DNA from: Hydractinia symbiolongicarpus
Taxonomy: Eukaryota; Cnidaria; Hydrozoa; Anthoathecata; Hydractiniidae
NCBI RefSeq assembly: GCF_029227915.1
Contig: NC_079889.1
Span: forward strand, 8,310,001-8,374,000
DNA: 64,000 bases
Reading direction: 5' to 3'
The notes beneath the pieces are model-generated. The model did no database searches and was not told the DNA's origin. It was given only the letters and a program-made list of their open reading frames with translations. This document shows, piece by piece, positions 1-9,948 of the stretch. The translations under genes were made by a program, and so were the position numbers. Positions within the stretch are counted from its first letter, which is position 1. Each line of letters opens with the position of its first letter.

Positions 1-298
1 ACAAGTTTCAAAAGCTGCGAAAGAGGCAATGGCTTCCATAAATTGCACGATGTTCGGGATTCCAGCACGTTCCCCGGATCTCAATCCTATAGAGAATGTT
101 TTTCACCTTGTAAGGAAGCAGATTCGTGATGATGCCCTACGAATGCAACTGACATGAGAGAGTTACAAGCAATTTTGCGAAAGGGTAAAACGCACTATCG
201 AAAACTTTCCTACCGACATTATAAACAGAACGATCGAGTCAATACCAAAGCGACTGAAACTTGTGGTTCAAGGAAAAGGCAACAGAACCAAGTATTAA
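1..298 (+). pseudogene. Tc1/IS630-type transposase, copy 1, 3' end with nonsense codon
   Basis: Only the end of the gene lies in the window. It contains the SPDLNPIEN block with the third catalytic acid. A TGA at 155-157 replaces the CGA found in copy 3, at residue 268 of the long frame. It removes about 47 C-terminal residues but lies after the catalytic glutamate. Copy 2 carries the same stop, so copies 1 and 2 are closer to each other here than to copy 3. Confidence 0.9.
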
Positions 299-365
299 AT
301 TACTTTTTCATTTTTTTGTTGGGAGAAATGTTTTATATAGTGTGATTTTCCATTTGAAGGTTTAG

Positions 366-597
366 GGTCACGCGTCACCAACGCGTCACCAACAAGTCAC
401 CAACATGTCACCAATACATGCCCACCAAAATGACGCGTCACCACACGTCACCACTAATAATATAAAATATACTAATACTATTATTATAATACTGTTTGGT
501 GACATGTGGTGACATGTGTCTTTTTTGTCATTTTCCTATATAACTACTGGTAACATGTTGGTGACTCGTTGGTGACATGTTGGTGACATGTGACAAA
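366..597. promoter_or_regulatory. Inverted GGTGAC iteron block at unit junction, copy 1
   Basis: The left half carries about six GTCACC hexamers spaced roughly 10 nt apart. The right half carries about five GGTGAC hexamers in the opposite sense. Between them is an AT-rich core (465-500) that is itself partly palindromic. The block lies between the 3' ends of the transposase and rep genes. If the unit is opened in the core, the halves become subterminal inverted repeats of about 110 bp. They could bind the transposase, the Rep protein or both, and they resemble iteron origins of Rep-replicated DNA. The function is inferred. Confidence 0.7.
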
Positions 598-601
598 ACA
601 A

Positions 602-2017
602 TTAGAAACTATTGCTATCATACTCAGAACCTAACAAAACAAGTTTTGCAAAGCAGCTGGAACAGGGCTCCAACTGCTTCATTTCTTTAGCAGGAATTTG
701 ATGCGAGAATGAAAACATAGTCCATCGGGAGGACATCATGTCTGACTCCTTCTCGTCGCGTTGATTATATTTTCCAATCTACTCTATCTGGGCCTTGCTG
801 GTTGCAAAGAAAGGTATGGAGTTTGTCCTGTCGATGCATAAATCCGTAGCATACTGGTTTTTGGGTCTCGGTAAATGCACCGTTTGACCCTCCAGTAGCA
901 GCAAAAAATCGCTCCATGCTATTATTTCTGAAGACCACCTGAAATCATTTAGGTAAGCCACTTCACACTCGTCGAGCCCAACCCAGGCGTAGCGTCCAGT
1001 GGCAGGATTAACAAATGCGGTGAACATAATTTCAATAGGGTTCAGCAGAAATGACTTGCCACAATTAGTTGGTCCTACAAGCAAAATGTTGTTGCGTTTT
1101 TGACGACCCTTATTAAAACTTTCACGCAAAGCAGTAGCAAAAACTATAGCGTTGATGTGGTTTTTAAGCAGCACATCGCGAGCAGAAACGAGCCATTCAC
1201 CTTTGCAGTTGGAATTGCACGGCGCAAATGCATGGGATTGTATTATTTCCAACCGTGACTTGTTCTCCCTCTCAATAATTTGAGGTGCTTCTTGCATTCG
1301 CCAAGTTGTTGCGAGAAGGTCTGCGAGAGCCTTAGGTGACTTGTTCAAAACGAAAGAATGTAGATCTTTTTCCCCGCTTTGATTTCTTAGAAGAGCAGCC
1401 TGTAGCAATTCTGAGTCCTTTCGAATGTTGTGTTTTACCATGAACTCGGAAACGTCACTATTCGAAAGACGCTCTTTTGCTACAGGTGCTTCCGCAGCTG
1501 CAGGGGTGCTGTCTCTATCCCTCGTGGTGTTTAATCGTTGTCGCTTTGCAACCGTCGAGTTCCGCCTCATGGCTTTTTTTGTCTTTGGTGAACCTATCGT
1601 GCTCAAATCTGTGTGGTTTGGGCTGTGAAGTATGTCCGCCACCGGTTTGTTTTTTGCAACATATCTGTACGCTGCCACATAACCGCAATGCTGCGATGAA
1701 AAATGCAAAACAAGGTGGTGTTTGTTCCAAACACTGTTCTTTATAGGGTTCCACCTTCGAGTGCCATTGAACTTAACGCACATATGAAAATGCTTTCCCC
1801 CGTTAGCGTGATCTTCTATACAACATGCCAACTGCTCAACAGAGCGATTGCTGGCCCCGTTGTGAAATGCCTCAAGAATTATCTCGGAGAAACGCTGAGT
1901 GTTGGGGACCTTTTCCATGTCTGCTTGTGAATATGTTATCAAATAAGCTCTTCTATTGTCACGATTCGATAAACTTTGTGTAAAGTCCAATTTTTCAAAA
2001 CTGTTGTCGGCGCTCAT
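602..2017 (-). pseudogene. Rep-like HUH nuclease/SF3 helicase, copy 1, nonsense-truncated
   Basis: Same gene as the intact copies at 4566-5981 and 8533-9948, but a single base change at 779 turns a tyrosine codon into a stop after residue 412, just beyond helicase motif C. The last 59 residues are lost. All HUH motifs and the Walker A and B motifs remain upstream of the stop. A three-base deletion lies immediately 5' of the start codon. Confidence 0.9.
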
Positions 2018-3174
2018 GTTTAAACTTTTAAAACTGAAAACAGAAGGCGTGCGTTTGTATATAAAATTCTTGTAGTTTATATCATTATTTGCAGTTTTTT
2101 TTATTTACGCTAGCTTATGTTGATTTAAAGGGAGCACACTTTAGCCTCCAACTTGTAAAAATATGTATTATGTAGCTCAGAAACTCAACTTGTATCAATC
2201 ACACAGTAAACTCTACCATTACTGTTTGTTTACATTTCATTCCTCATGTAAAAGTACTGAATTTTGAATAAAAGATGGCTACCAAGCACATGGCCACATG
2301 GGCTAGCTGTTTGATACAAGATGTGTTGGAGCAGTCTTATTTAGAGTATGTTAAGACTTGTTTTATTTTTGAACTGTTTTGAACCTGGTAAGGAAACCTC
2401 TGTTCAATTTTTTTTTCCAATTTTCAGACAATCCCAGACAAAATAAGTGGCAAAATGTCATTTTTCCAGTGAAAATTCAGTGTACCCCCCTTCCCCCAAT
2501 ATCAGAGTTGAGTTAGGCCTTGTTTTGTGCCCTGACGCATAGAATATGGGGGAGGGGGGGTGAGAGAAACAGTATTTTGTGAAAATTGCCACTATATTTT
2601 GTCTGGGATTGTCTGAGACAAGTTTAGACTTAGAATTTTTCCGAGTTCAGTTTCGACTTAGATTTTTTCCAGCATTTGACTTGGTACCTTGTGAAGTGAT
2701 ATTTTGTGTTAATGATAACAACAAATGTTCTGAAAGGCAAAATATCTCTTCAATTTTGCAGGTGACACTCGGCTTGCGTACAGTTTCCCGTGCCTCCAGG
2801 GAAGAATTTGACGCATAAACTTCGCCTTTGTGATAAAAATATACTGTTTTCTTTTTTTTTACTATATACAAACAAATCCGATAAATAATCTCTCTATTAA
2901 AGTCTTATGTGCATATTAACGTACTAAAAACTGTATATACCAGTGCGAAACAGCTGCGTTTACATTTACACGTGTTGATTTAGCATGTTAATGTTGAACG
3001 GTAAATTTGAACGTTCGCTTCAACGTTTGTTTGTATTTTCTTGTTCAAATTCAGGACAAAAACATATGTAAACAAAGCGTTCCGTACTGGTGACTACATT
3101 AAAATTTCAGTTTGCTTCTAACAAAATGTTCTGACAAAACTTGTACTTTCAGATATAAAGCTATAAATAACAAA
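2018..3174. promoter_or_regulatory. Central spacer between divergent rep and transposase, copy 2 unit
   Basis: About 1.16 kb separates the divergent starts of rep (-) and the transposase (+). It must hold both promoters. A TATA-like stretch on the - strand lies about 45 nt upstream of the rep ATG. An inverted-repeat insertion of about 193 bp (2424-2616) sits in the middle. I see no convincing coding sequence. Confidence 0.6.
2424..2616. repeat. MITE-like inverted repeat inside unit
   Basis: The ends read TCAGACAATCCC... and ...GGGATTGTCTGA, with matching arms of about 30 nt that continue through a shared AGACAAAATA block. The same structure is at 6391-6583, so it was present before the array amplified. 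It contains C- and G-rich runs. I could not identify a target duplication. Confidence 0.6.
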
Positions 3175-4262
3175 ATGCAACAGCAACGCAACATCACCAA
3201 AAAGATTACGCCTGAAATGTCGACGTACTTTAAGGTACTTCATCAACAAAACGGAATGACGGGTGCAGAAATAAAAAAAATGTTTCCTCAATTTGCGTTA
3301 CGCAGCTACACCGACAAATGAAACATGAGCTCGGTCGTGAAGACAAGCGACACAACAACACTGGAAGACCAAGGAAATTGACAGTTCGCGATGAACGTAC
3401 CGTACTTAGAACGATAACAAGACTTCGCGAGGAGCGGAATCAATTTTCATCCAAGCGCATTCAAGAAGAAGCGAACCTGGCACATGTATCAACAAGAACA
3501 GTACGTCGTTGCTTACACAAACATGGATATAATTATCGTCAAGCTCGAAAGAAAGGTCTCGTCACGAAAACCGACAAGGTCAAGAGACTTGCATTTGCAA
3601 GAGAAATGCTTCCTGTGGGAACTGATTTTTGGAAATATGAAATTGCGTTTTATTTTGATGGGGTGAGTTTTGGTCACAAAAGCAATCCGCACGGAGAGGC
3701 TCGAGCAGCTGGCGCAATGACTTGGAGACTCGCAAAAGAAGGTCTTAGTCAAACCACAAAAGGCAAGAAGGAAGGGAGTGGGGGCAAAATGGCTCAGTTT
3801 TTTATTGGAATATCTTACGATCGTGGCGTAGTTCTTTGTGAACAAATGGAAGACAAACTGACTGGAAAAACCTTTGCTGAATTTGTGAAAACGCATTTTC
3901 CAAAAACATTTACACGTACTGTCAATCCTCAATGCCATACATTTTTGCAAGATGGAGATCCGCGACAAGTTTCAAAGGCTGCGAAAGAGGCAATGGCTTC
4001 CATAAATTGCACGATGTTCGGGATTCCAGCACGTTCCCCGGATCTCAATCCTATAGAGAATGTTTTTCACCTTGTAAGGAAGCAGATTCGTGATGATGCC
4101 CTACGAATGCAACTGACATGAGAGAGTTACAAGCAATTTTGCGAAAGGGTAAAACGCACTATCGAAAACTTTCCTACCGACATTATAAACAGAACGATCG
4201 AGTCAATACCAAAGCGACTGAAACTTGTGGTTCAAGGAAAAGGCAACAGAACCAAGTATTAA
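3175..4262 (+). pseudogene. Tc1/IS630-type DD34E transposase, copy 2, nonsense-truncated
   Basis: An N-terminal helix-turn-helix segment starts at the ATG at 3175 and runs to 3321. The catalytic frame starts at 3318 and overlaps it by four bases (ATGA). The catalytic frame keeps D114, D212 and E247, but a TGA at 4119-4121 stops it at residue 267. The paired rep gene of this unit (4566-5981) is intact, so the two genes have decayed independently. Confidence 0.9.
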
Positions 4263-4329
4263 ATTACTTTTTCATTTTTTTGTTGGGAGAAATGTTTTAT
4301 ATAGTGTGATTTTCCATTTGAAGGTTTAG

Positions 4330-4561
4330 GGTCACGCGTCACCAACGCGTCACCAACGCGTCACCAACATGTCACCAATACATGCCCACCAAAATGACGC
4401 GTCACCACACGTCACCACTAATAATATAAAATATACTAATACTATTATTATAATACTGTTTGGTGACATGTGGTGACATGTGTCTTTTTTGTCATTTTCC
4501 TATATAACTACTGGTAACATGTTGGTGACTCGTTGGTGACATGTTGGTGACATGTGACAAA
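4330..4561. promoter_or_regulatory. Inverted GGTGAC iteron block at unit junction, copy 2
   Basis: Same layout as the block at 366-597. The third left-hand iteron linker reads GCG here and AAG in copies 1 and 3, a change confined to the spacer next to an unchanged hexamer. The two half-blocks are inverted about an AT-rich core near 4430-4465. Confidence 0.7.
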
Positions 4562-4565
4562 ACAA

Positions 4566-5981
4566 TTAGAAACTATTGCTATCATACTCAGAACCTAACA
4601 AAACAAGTTTTGCAAAGCAGCTGGAACAGGGCTCCAACTGCTTCATTTCTTTAGCAGGAATTTGATGCGAGAATGAAAACATAGTCCATCGGGAGGACAT
4701 CATGTCTGACTCCTTCTCGTCGCGTTGATTATATTTTCCAATGTACTCTATCTGGGCCTTGCTGGTTGCAAAGAAAGGTATGGAGTTTGTCCTGTCGATG
4801 CATAAATCCGTAGCATACTGGTTTTTGGGTCTCGGTAAATGCACCGTTTGACCCTCCAGTAGCAGCAAAAAATCGCTCCATGCTATTATTTCTGAAGACC
4901 ACCTGAAATCATTTAGGTAAGCCACTTCACACTCGTCGAGCCCAACCCAGGCGTAGCGTCCAGTGGCAGGATTAACAAATGCGGTGAACATAATTTCAAT
5001 AGGGTTCAGCAGAAATGACTTGCCACAATTAGTTGGTCCTACAAGCAAAATGTTGTTGCGTTTTTGACGACCCTTATTAAAACTTTCACGCAAAGCAGTA
5101 GCAAAAACTATAGCGTTGATGTGGTTTTTAAGCAGCACATCGCGAGCAGAAACGAGCCATTCACCTTTGCAGTTGGAATTGCACGGCGCAAATGCATGGG
5201 ATTGTATTATTTCCAACCGTGACTTGTTCTCCCTCTCAATAATTTGAGGTGCTTCTTGCATTCGCCAAGTTGTTGCGAGAAGGTCTGCGAGAGCCTTAGG
5301 TGACTTGTTCAAAACGAAAGAATGTAGATCTTTTTCCCCGCTTTGATTTCTTAGAAGAGCAGCCTGTAGCAATTCTGAGTCCTTTCGAATGTTGTGTTTT
5401 ACCATGAACTCGGAAACGTCACTATTCGAAAGACGCTCTTTTGCTACAGGTGCTTCCGCAGCTGCAGGGGTGCTGTCTCTATCCCTCGTGGTGTTTAATC
5501 GTTGTCGCTTTGCAACCGTCGAGTTCCGCCTCATGGCTTTTTTTGTCTTTGGTGAACCTATCGTGCTCAAATCTGTGTGGTTTGGGCTGTGAAGTATGTC
5601 CGCCACCGGTTTGTTTTTTGCAACATATCTGTACGCTGCCACATAACCGCAATGCTGCGATGAAAAATGCAAAACAAGGTGGTGTTTGTTCCAAACACTG
5701 TTCTTTATAGGGTTCCACCTTCGAGTGCCATTGAACTTAACGCACATATGAAAATGCTTTCCCCCGTTAGCGTGATCTTCTATACAACATGCCAACTGCT
5801 CAACAGAGCGATTGCTGGCCCCGTTGTGAAATGCCTCAAGAATTATCTCGGAGAAACGCTGAGTGTTGGGGACCTTTTCCATGTCTGCTTGTGAATATGT
5901 TATCAAATAAGCTCTTCTATTGTCACGATTCGATAAACTTTGTGTAAAGTCCAATTTTTCAAAACTGTTGTCGGCGCTCAT
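4566..5981 (-). CDS. Rep-like protein: HUH endonuclease + SF3 helicase, copy 2 (intact)
   Basis: 471 residues, ATG to stop. Motif I is AYLITYSQ (24-31). The HUH motif is HFH (76-78, in KHFHMCVKF). Motif III is YVAK with tyrosine 119. Together these form the active site of a rolling-circle nuclease that nicks one strand and stays linked through the tyrosine. A basic linker (about 145-165) follows, then a Cys-containing segment (267-271) and an SF3-type ATPase: Walker A GPTNCGKS (315-322), Walker B WVGLDE (345-350), motif C IPFFATS (401-407). This order matches Rep of CRESS-DNA replicons and parvovirus NS1-like proteins. A TATA-like box lies about 45 nt upstream (6021-6032). It is transcribed divergently from the transposase. 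It could be a transposon replication protein or a captured viral gene; its role is inferred. Confidence 0.9.
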   Translation of the reverse strand: MSADNSFEKLDFTQSLSNRDNRRAYLITYSQADMEKVPNTQRFSEIILEAFHNGASNRSVEQLACCIEDHANGGKHFHMCVKFNGTRRWNPIKNSVWNKHHLVLHFSSQHCGYVAAYRYVAKNKPVADILHSPNHTDLSTIGSPKTKKAMRRNSTVAKRQRLNTTRDRDSTPAAAEAPVAKERLSNSDVSEFMVKHNIRKDSELLQAALLRNQSGEKDLHSFVLNKSPKALADLLATTWRMQEAPQIIERENKSRLEIIQSHAFAPCNSNCKGEWLVSARDVLLKNHINAIVFATALRESFNKGRQKRNNILLVGPTNCGKSFLLNPIEIMFTAFVNPATGRYAWVGLDECEVAYLNDFRWSSEIIAWSDFLLLLEGQTVHLPRPKNQYATDLCIDRTNSIPFFATSKAQIEYIGKYNQRDEKESDMMSSRWTMFSFSHQIPAKEMKQLEPCSSCFAKLVLLGSEYDSNSF

Positions 5982-7141
5982 GTCTATTAAACTTTTAAAA
6001 CTGAAAACAGAAGGCGTGCGTTTGTATATAAAATTCTTGTAGTTTATATCATTATTTGCAGTTTTTTTTATTTACGCTAGCTTATGTTGATTTAAAGGGA
6101 GCACACTTTAGCCTCCAACTTGTAAAAATATGTATTATGTAGCTCAGAAACTCAACTTGTATCAATCACACAGTAAACTCTACCATTACTGTTTGTTTAC
6201 ATTTCATTCCTCATGTAAAAGTACTGAATTTTGAATAAAAGATGGCTACCAAGCACATGGCCACATGGGCTAGCTGTTTGATACAAGATGTGTTGGAGCA
6301 GTCTTATTTAGAGTATGTTAAGACTTGTTTTATTTTTGAACTGTTTTGAACCTGGTAAGGAAACCTCTGTTCAATTTTTTTTTCCAATTTTCAGACAATC
6401 CCAGACAAAATAAGTGGCAAAATGTCATTTTTCCAGTGAAAATTCAGTGTACCCCCCTTCCCCCAATATCAGAGTTGAGTTAGGCCTTGTTTTGTGCCCT
6501 GACGCATAGAATATGGGGGAGGGGGGGTGAGAGAAACAGTATTTTGTGAAAATTGCCACTATATTTTGTCTGGGATTGTCTGAGACAAGTTTAGACTTAG
6601 AATTTTTCCGAGTTCAGTTTCGACTTAGATTTTTTCCAGCATTTGACTTGGTACCTTGTGAAGTGATATTTTGTGTTAATGATAATAACAAATGTTCTGA
6701 AAGGCAAAATATCTCTTCAATTTTGCAGGTGACACTCGGCTTGCGTACAGTTTCCCGTGCCTCCAGGGAAGAATTTGACGCATAAACTTCGCCTTTGTGA
6801 TAAAAATATACTGTTTTCTTTTTTTTTACTATATACAAACAAATCCGATAAATAATCTCTCTATTAAAGTCTTATGTGCATATTAACGTACTAAAAACTG
6901 TATATACCAGTGCGAAACAGCTGCGTTTACATTTACACGTGTTGATTTAGCATGTTAATGTTGAACGGTAAATTTGAACGTTCGCTTCAACGTTTGTTTG
7001 TATTTTCTTGTTCAAATTCAGGACAAAAACATATGTAAACAAAGCGTTCCGTACTGGTGACTACATTAAAATTTCAGTTTGCTTCTAACAAAATGTTCTG
7101 ACAAAACTTGTACTTTCAGATATAAAGCTATAAATAACAAA
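5982..7141. promoter_or_regulatory. Central spacer between divergent rep and transposase, copy 3 unit
   Basis: A 1.16-kb non-coding spacer. On the - strand a TATATAC-type box (6021-6032) fits the rep promoter. On the + side an AT-rich stretch, including TATAAAG and ATAAATA, lies immediately before the transposase ATG at 7142. The inverted-repeat insertion recurs at 6391-6583. One isolated GGTGAC occurs near 7055. Confidence 0.6.
6391..6583. repeat. MITE-like inverted repeat inside unit (second copy)
   Basis: Counterpart of 2424-2616, with terminal arms TCAGACAATCCC and its complement and the same internal G-rich run near 6515-6530. Confidence 0.6.
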
Positions 7142-8229
7142 ATGCAACAGCAACGCAACATCACCAAAAAGATTACGCCTGAAATGTCGACGTACTTTAA
7201 GGTACTTCATCAACAAAACGGAATGACGGGTGCAGAAATAAAAAAAATGTTTCCTCAATTTGCGTTACGCAGCTACACCGACAAATGAAACATGAGCTCG
7301 GTCGTGAAGACAAGCGACACAACAACACTGGAAGACCAAGGAAATTGACAGTTCGCGATGAACGTACCGTACTTAGAACGATAACAAGACTTCGCGAGGA
7401 GCGGAATCAATTTTCATCCAAGCGCATTCAAGAAGAAGCGAACCTGGCACATGTATCAACAAGAACAGTACGTCGTTGCTTACACAAACATGGATATAAT
7501 TATCGTCAAGCTCGAAAGAAAGGTCTCGTCACGAAAACCGACAAGGTCAAGAGACTTGCATTTGCAAGAGAAATGCTTCCTGTGGGAACTGATTTTTGGA
7601 AATATGAAATTGCGTTTTATTTTGATGGGGTGAGTTTTGGTCACAAAAGCAATCCGCACGGAGAGGCTCGAGCAGCTGGCGCAATGACTTGGAGACTCGC
7701 AAAAGAAGGTCTTAGTCAAACCACAAAAGGCAAGAAGGAAGGGAGTGGGGGCAAAATGGCTCAGTTTTTTATTGGAATATCTTACGATCGTGGCGTAGTT
7801 CTTTGTGAACAAATGGAAGACAAACTGACTGGAAAAACCTTTGCTGAATTTGTGAAAACGCATTTTCCAAAAACATTTACACGTACTGTCAATCCTCAAT
7901 GCCATACATTTTTGCAAGATGGAGATCCGCGACAAGTTTCAAAGGCTGCGAAAGAGGCAATGGCTTCCATAAATTGCACGATGTTCGGGATTCCAGCACG
8001 TTCCCCGGATCTCAATCCTATAGAGAATGTTTTTCACCTTGTAAGGAAGCAGATTCGTGATGATGCCCTACGAATGCAACTGACACGAGAGAGTTACAAG
8101 CAATTTTGCGAAAGGGTAAAACGCACTATCGAAAACTTTCCTACCGACATTATAAACAGAACGATCGAGTCAATACCAAAGCGACTGAAACTTGTGGTTC
8201 AAGGAAAAGGCAACAGAACCAAGTATTAA
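7142..8229 (+). CDS. Tc1/IS630-type DD34E transposase, copy 3 (catalytic frame intact)
   Basis: The catalytic frame (7285-8229, 314 residues) holds D114 in FYFDGVSF, D212 in LQDGDP and E247 in NPIEN. Exactly 34 residues separate the last two, the Tc1/mariner DD34E signature. GRPRKL (16-21) is the usual AT-hook-like linker, and a second HTH lies at about 45-75. An N-terminal HTH segment begins at the ATG at 7142 (MQQQRNIT...) and runs to a TGA at 7286-7288 in another frame. Similarity to Tc1 N-termini continues across the boundary, so the two frames belong to one protein. All copies share this discontinuity, so it is an old lesion, a missed splice or a frameshift signal. This is the only unit here with both genes otherwise intact. 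Confidence 0.85.
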
Positions 8230-8296
8230 ATTACTTTTTCTTTTTTTTGTTGGGAGAAATGTTTTATATAGTGTGATTTTCCATTTGAAGGTTTAG

Positions 8297-8528
8297 GGTC
8301 ACGCGTCACCAACGCGTCACCAACAAGTCACCAACATGTCACCAATACATGCCCACCAAAATGACGCGTCACCACACGTCACCACTAATAATATAAAATA
8401 TACTAATACTATTATTATAATACTGTTTGGTGACATGTGGTGACATGTGTCTTTTTTGTCATTTTCCTATATAACTACTGGTAACATGTTGGTGACTCGT
8501 TGGTGACATGTTGGTGACATGTGACAAA
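8297..8528. promoter_or_regulatory. Inverted GGTGAC iteron block at unit junction, copy 3
   Basis: Third instance of the junction block, nearly identical to copy 1, including the AAG spacer. It separates the converging 3' ends of the copy 3 transposase and rep genes, which lie 303 bp apart. Confidence 0.7.
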
Positions 8529-8532
8529 ACAA

Positions 8533-9948
8533 TTAGAAACTATTGCTATCATACTCAGAACCTAACAAAACAAGTTTTGCAAAGCAGCTGGAACAGGGCT
8601 CCAACTGCTTCATTTCTTTAGCAGGAATTTGATGCGAGAATGAAAACATAGTCCATCGGGAGGACATCATGTCTGACTCCTTCTCGTCGCGTTGATTATA
8701 TTTTCCAATGTACTCTATCTGGGCCTTGCTGGTTGCAAAGAAAGGTATGGAGTTTGTCCTGTCGATGCATAAATCCGTAGCATACTGGTTTTTGGGTCTC
8801 GGTAAATGCACCGTTTGACCCTCCAGTAGCAGCAAAAAATCGCTCCATGCTATTATTTCTGAAGACCACCTGAAATCATTTAGGTAAGCCACTTCACACT
8901 CGTCGAGCCCAACCCAGGCGTAGCGTCCAGTGGCAGGATTAACAAATGCGGTGAACATAATTTCAATAGGGTTCAGCAGAAATGACTTGCCACAATTAGT
9001 TGGTCCTACAAGCAAAATGTTGTTGCGTTTTTGACGACCCTTATTAAAACTTTCACGCAAAGCAGTAGCAAAAACTATAGCGTTGATGTGGTTTTTAAGC
9101 AGCACATCGCGAGCAGAAACGAGCCATTCACCTTTGCAGTTGGAATTGCACGGCGCAAATGCATGGGATTGTATTATTTCCAACCGTGACTTGTTCTCCC
9201 TCTCAATAATTTGAGGTGCTTCTTGCATTCGCCAAGTTGTTGCGAGAAGGTCTGCGAGAGCCTTAGGTGACTTGTTCAAAACGAAAGAATGTAGATCTTT
9301 TTCCCCGCTTTGATTTCTTAGAAGAGCAGCCTGTAGCAATTCTGAGTCCTTTCGAATGTTGTGTTTTACCATTAACTCGGAAACGTCACTATTCGAAAGA
9401 CGCTCTTTTGCTACAGGTGCTTCCGCAGCTGCAGGGGTGCTGTCTCTATCCCTCGTGGTGTTTAATCGTTGTCGCTTTGCAACCGTCGAGTTCCGCCTCA
9501 TGGCTTTTTTTGTCTTTGGTGAACCTATCGTGCTCAAATCTGTGTGGTTTGGGCTGTGAAGTATGTCCGCCACCGGTTTGTTTTTTGCAACATATCTGTA
9601 CGCTGCCACATAACCGCAATGCTGCGATGAAAAATGCAAAACAAGGTGGTGTTTGTTCCAAACACTGTTCTTTATAGGGTTCCACCTTCGAGTGCCATTG
9701 AACTTAACGCACATATGAAAATGCTTTCCCCCGTTAGCGTGATCTTCTATACAACATGCCAACTGCTTAACAGAGCGATTGCTGGCCCCGTTGTGAAATG
9801 CCTCAAGAATTATCTCGGAGAAACGCTGAGTGTTGGGGACCTTTTCCATGTCTGCTTGTGAATATGTTATCAAATAAGCTCTTCTATTGTCACGATTCGA
9901 TAAACTTTGTGTAAAGTCCAATTTTTCAAAACTGTTGTCGGCGCTCAT
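8533..9948 (-). CDS. Rep-like protein: HUH endonuclease + SF3 helicase, copy 3 (intact)
   Basis: 471 residues with the same motifs as copy 2. Two substitutions distinguish it: E61K, fifteen residues before the HFH motif, and F192L in the linker between nuclease and helicase. Neither touches a catalytic residue. Downstream of its start the unit continues for only 209 bp before the array ends, so the start retains its TATA-like box (about 9988-9999) but lacks the rest of the central spacer and a divergent transposase. Confidence 0.9.
   Translation of the reverse strand: MSADNSFEKLDFTQSLSNRDNRRAYLITYSQADMEKVPNTQRFSEIILEAFHNGASNRSVKQLACCIEDHANGGKHFHMCVKFNGTRRWNPIKNSVWNKHHLVLHFSSQHCGYVAAYRYVAKNKPVADILHSPNHTDLSTIGSPKTKKAMRRNSTVAKRQRLNTTRDRDSTPAAAEAPVAKERLSNSDVSELMVKHNIRKDSELLQAALLRNQSGEKDLHSFVLNKSPKALADLLATTWRMQEAPQIIERENKSRLEIIQSHAFAPCNSNCKGEWLVSARDVLLKNHINAIVFATALRESFNKGRQKRNNILLVGPTNCGKSFLLNPIEIMFTAFVNPATGRYAWVGLDECEVAYLNDFRWSSEIIAWSDFLLLLEGQTVHLPRPKNQYATDLCIDRTNSIPFFATSKAQIEYIGKYNQRDEKESDMMSSRWTMFSFSHQIPAKEMKQLEPCSSCFAKLVLLGSEYDSNSF

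Noticed and set aside
1425-1930. Open frames on + opposite rep (also at 5389-5894 and 9267-9861)
   Set aside because: They lie antisense to a conserved protein and show no protein family features.
3513-3968. A 151-codon frame on - opposite the transposase (also 7480-7935)
   Set aside because: Antisense to the DDE domain; no independent support.
4566-5981. Simple endogenous viral element (CRESS or parvo-like)
   Set aside because: Rep is always paired with a DD34E transposase and iteron-bearing ends and no capsid gene is present, so a mobile element is the better description. A viral origin of rep remains possible.
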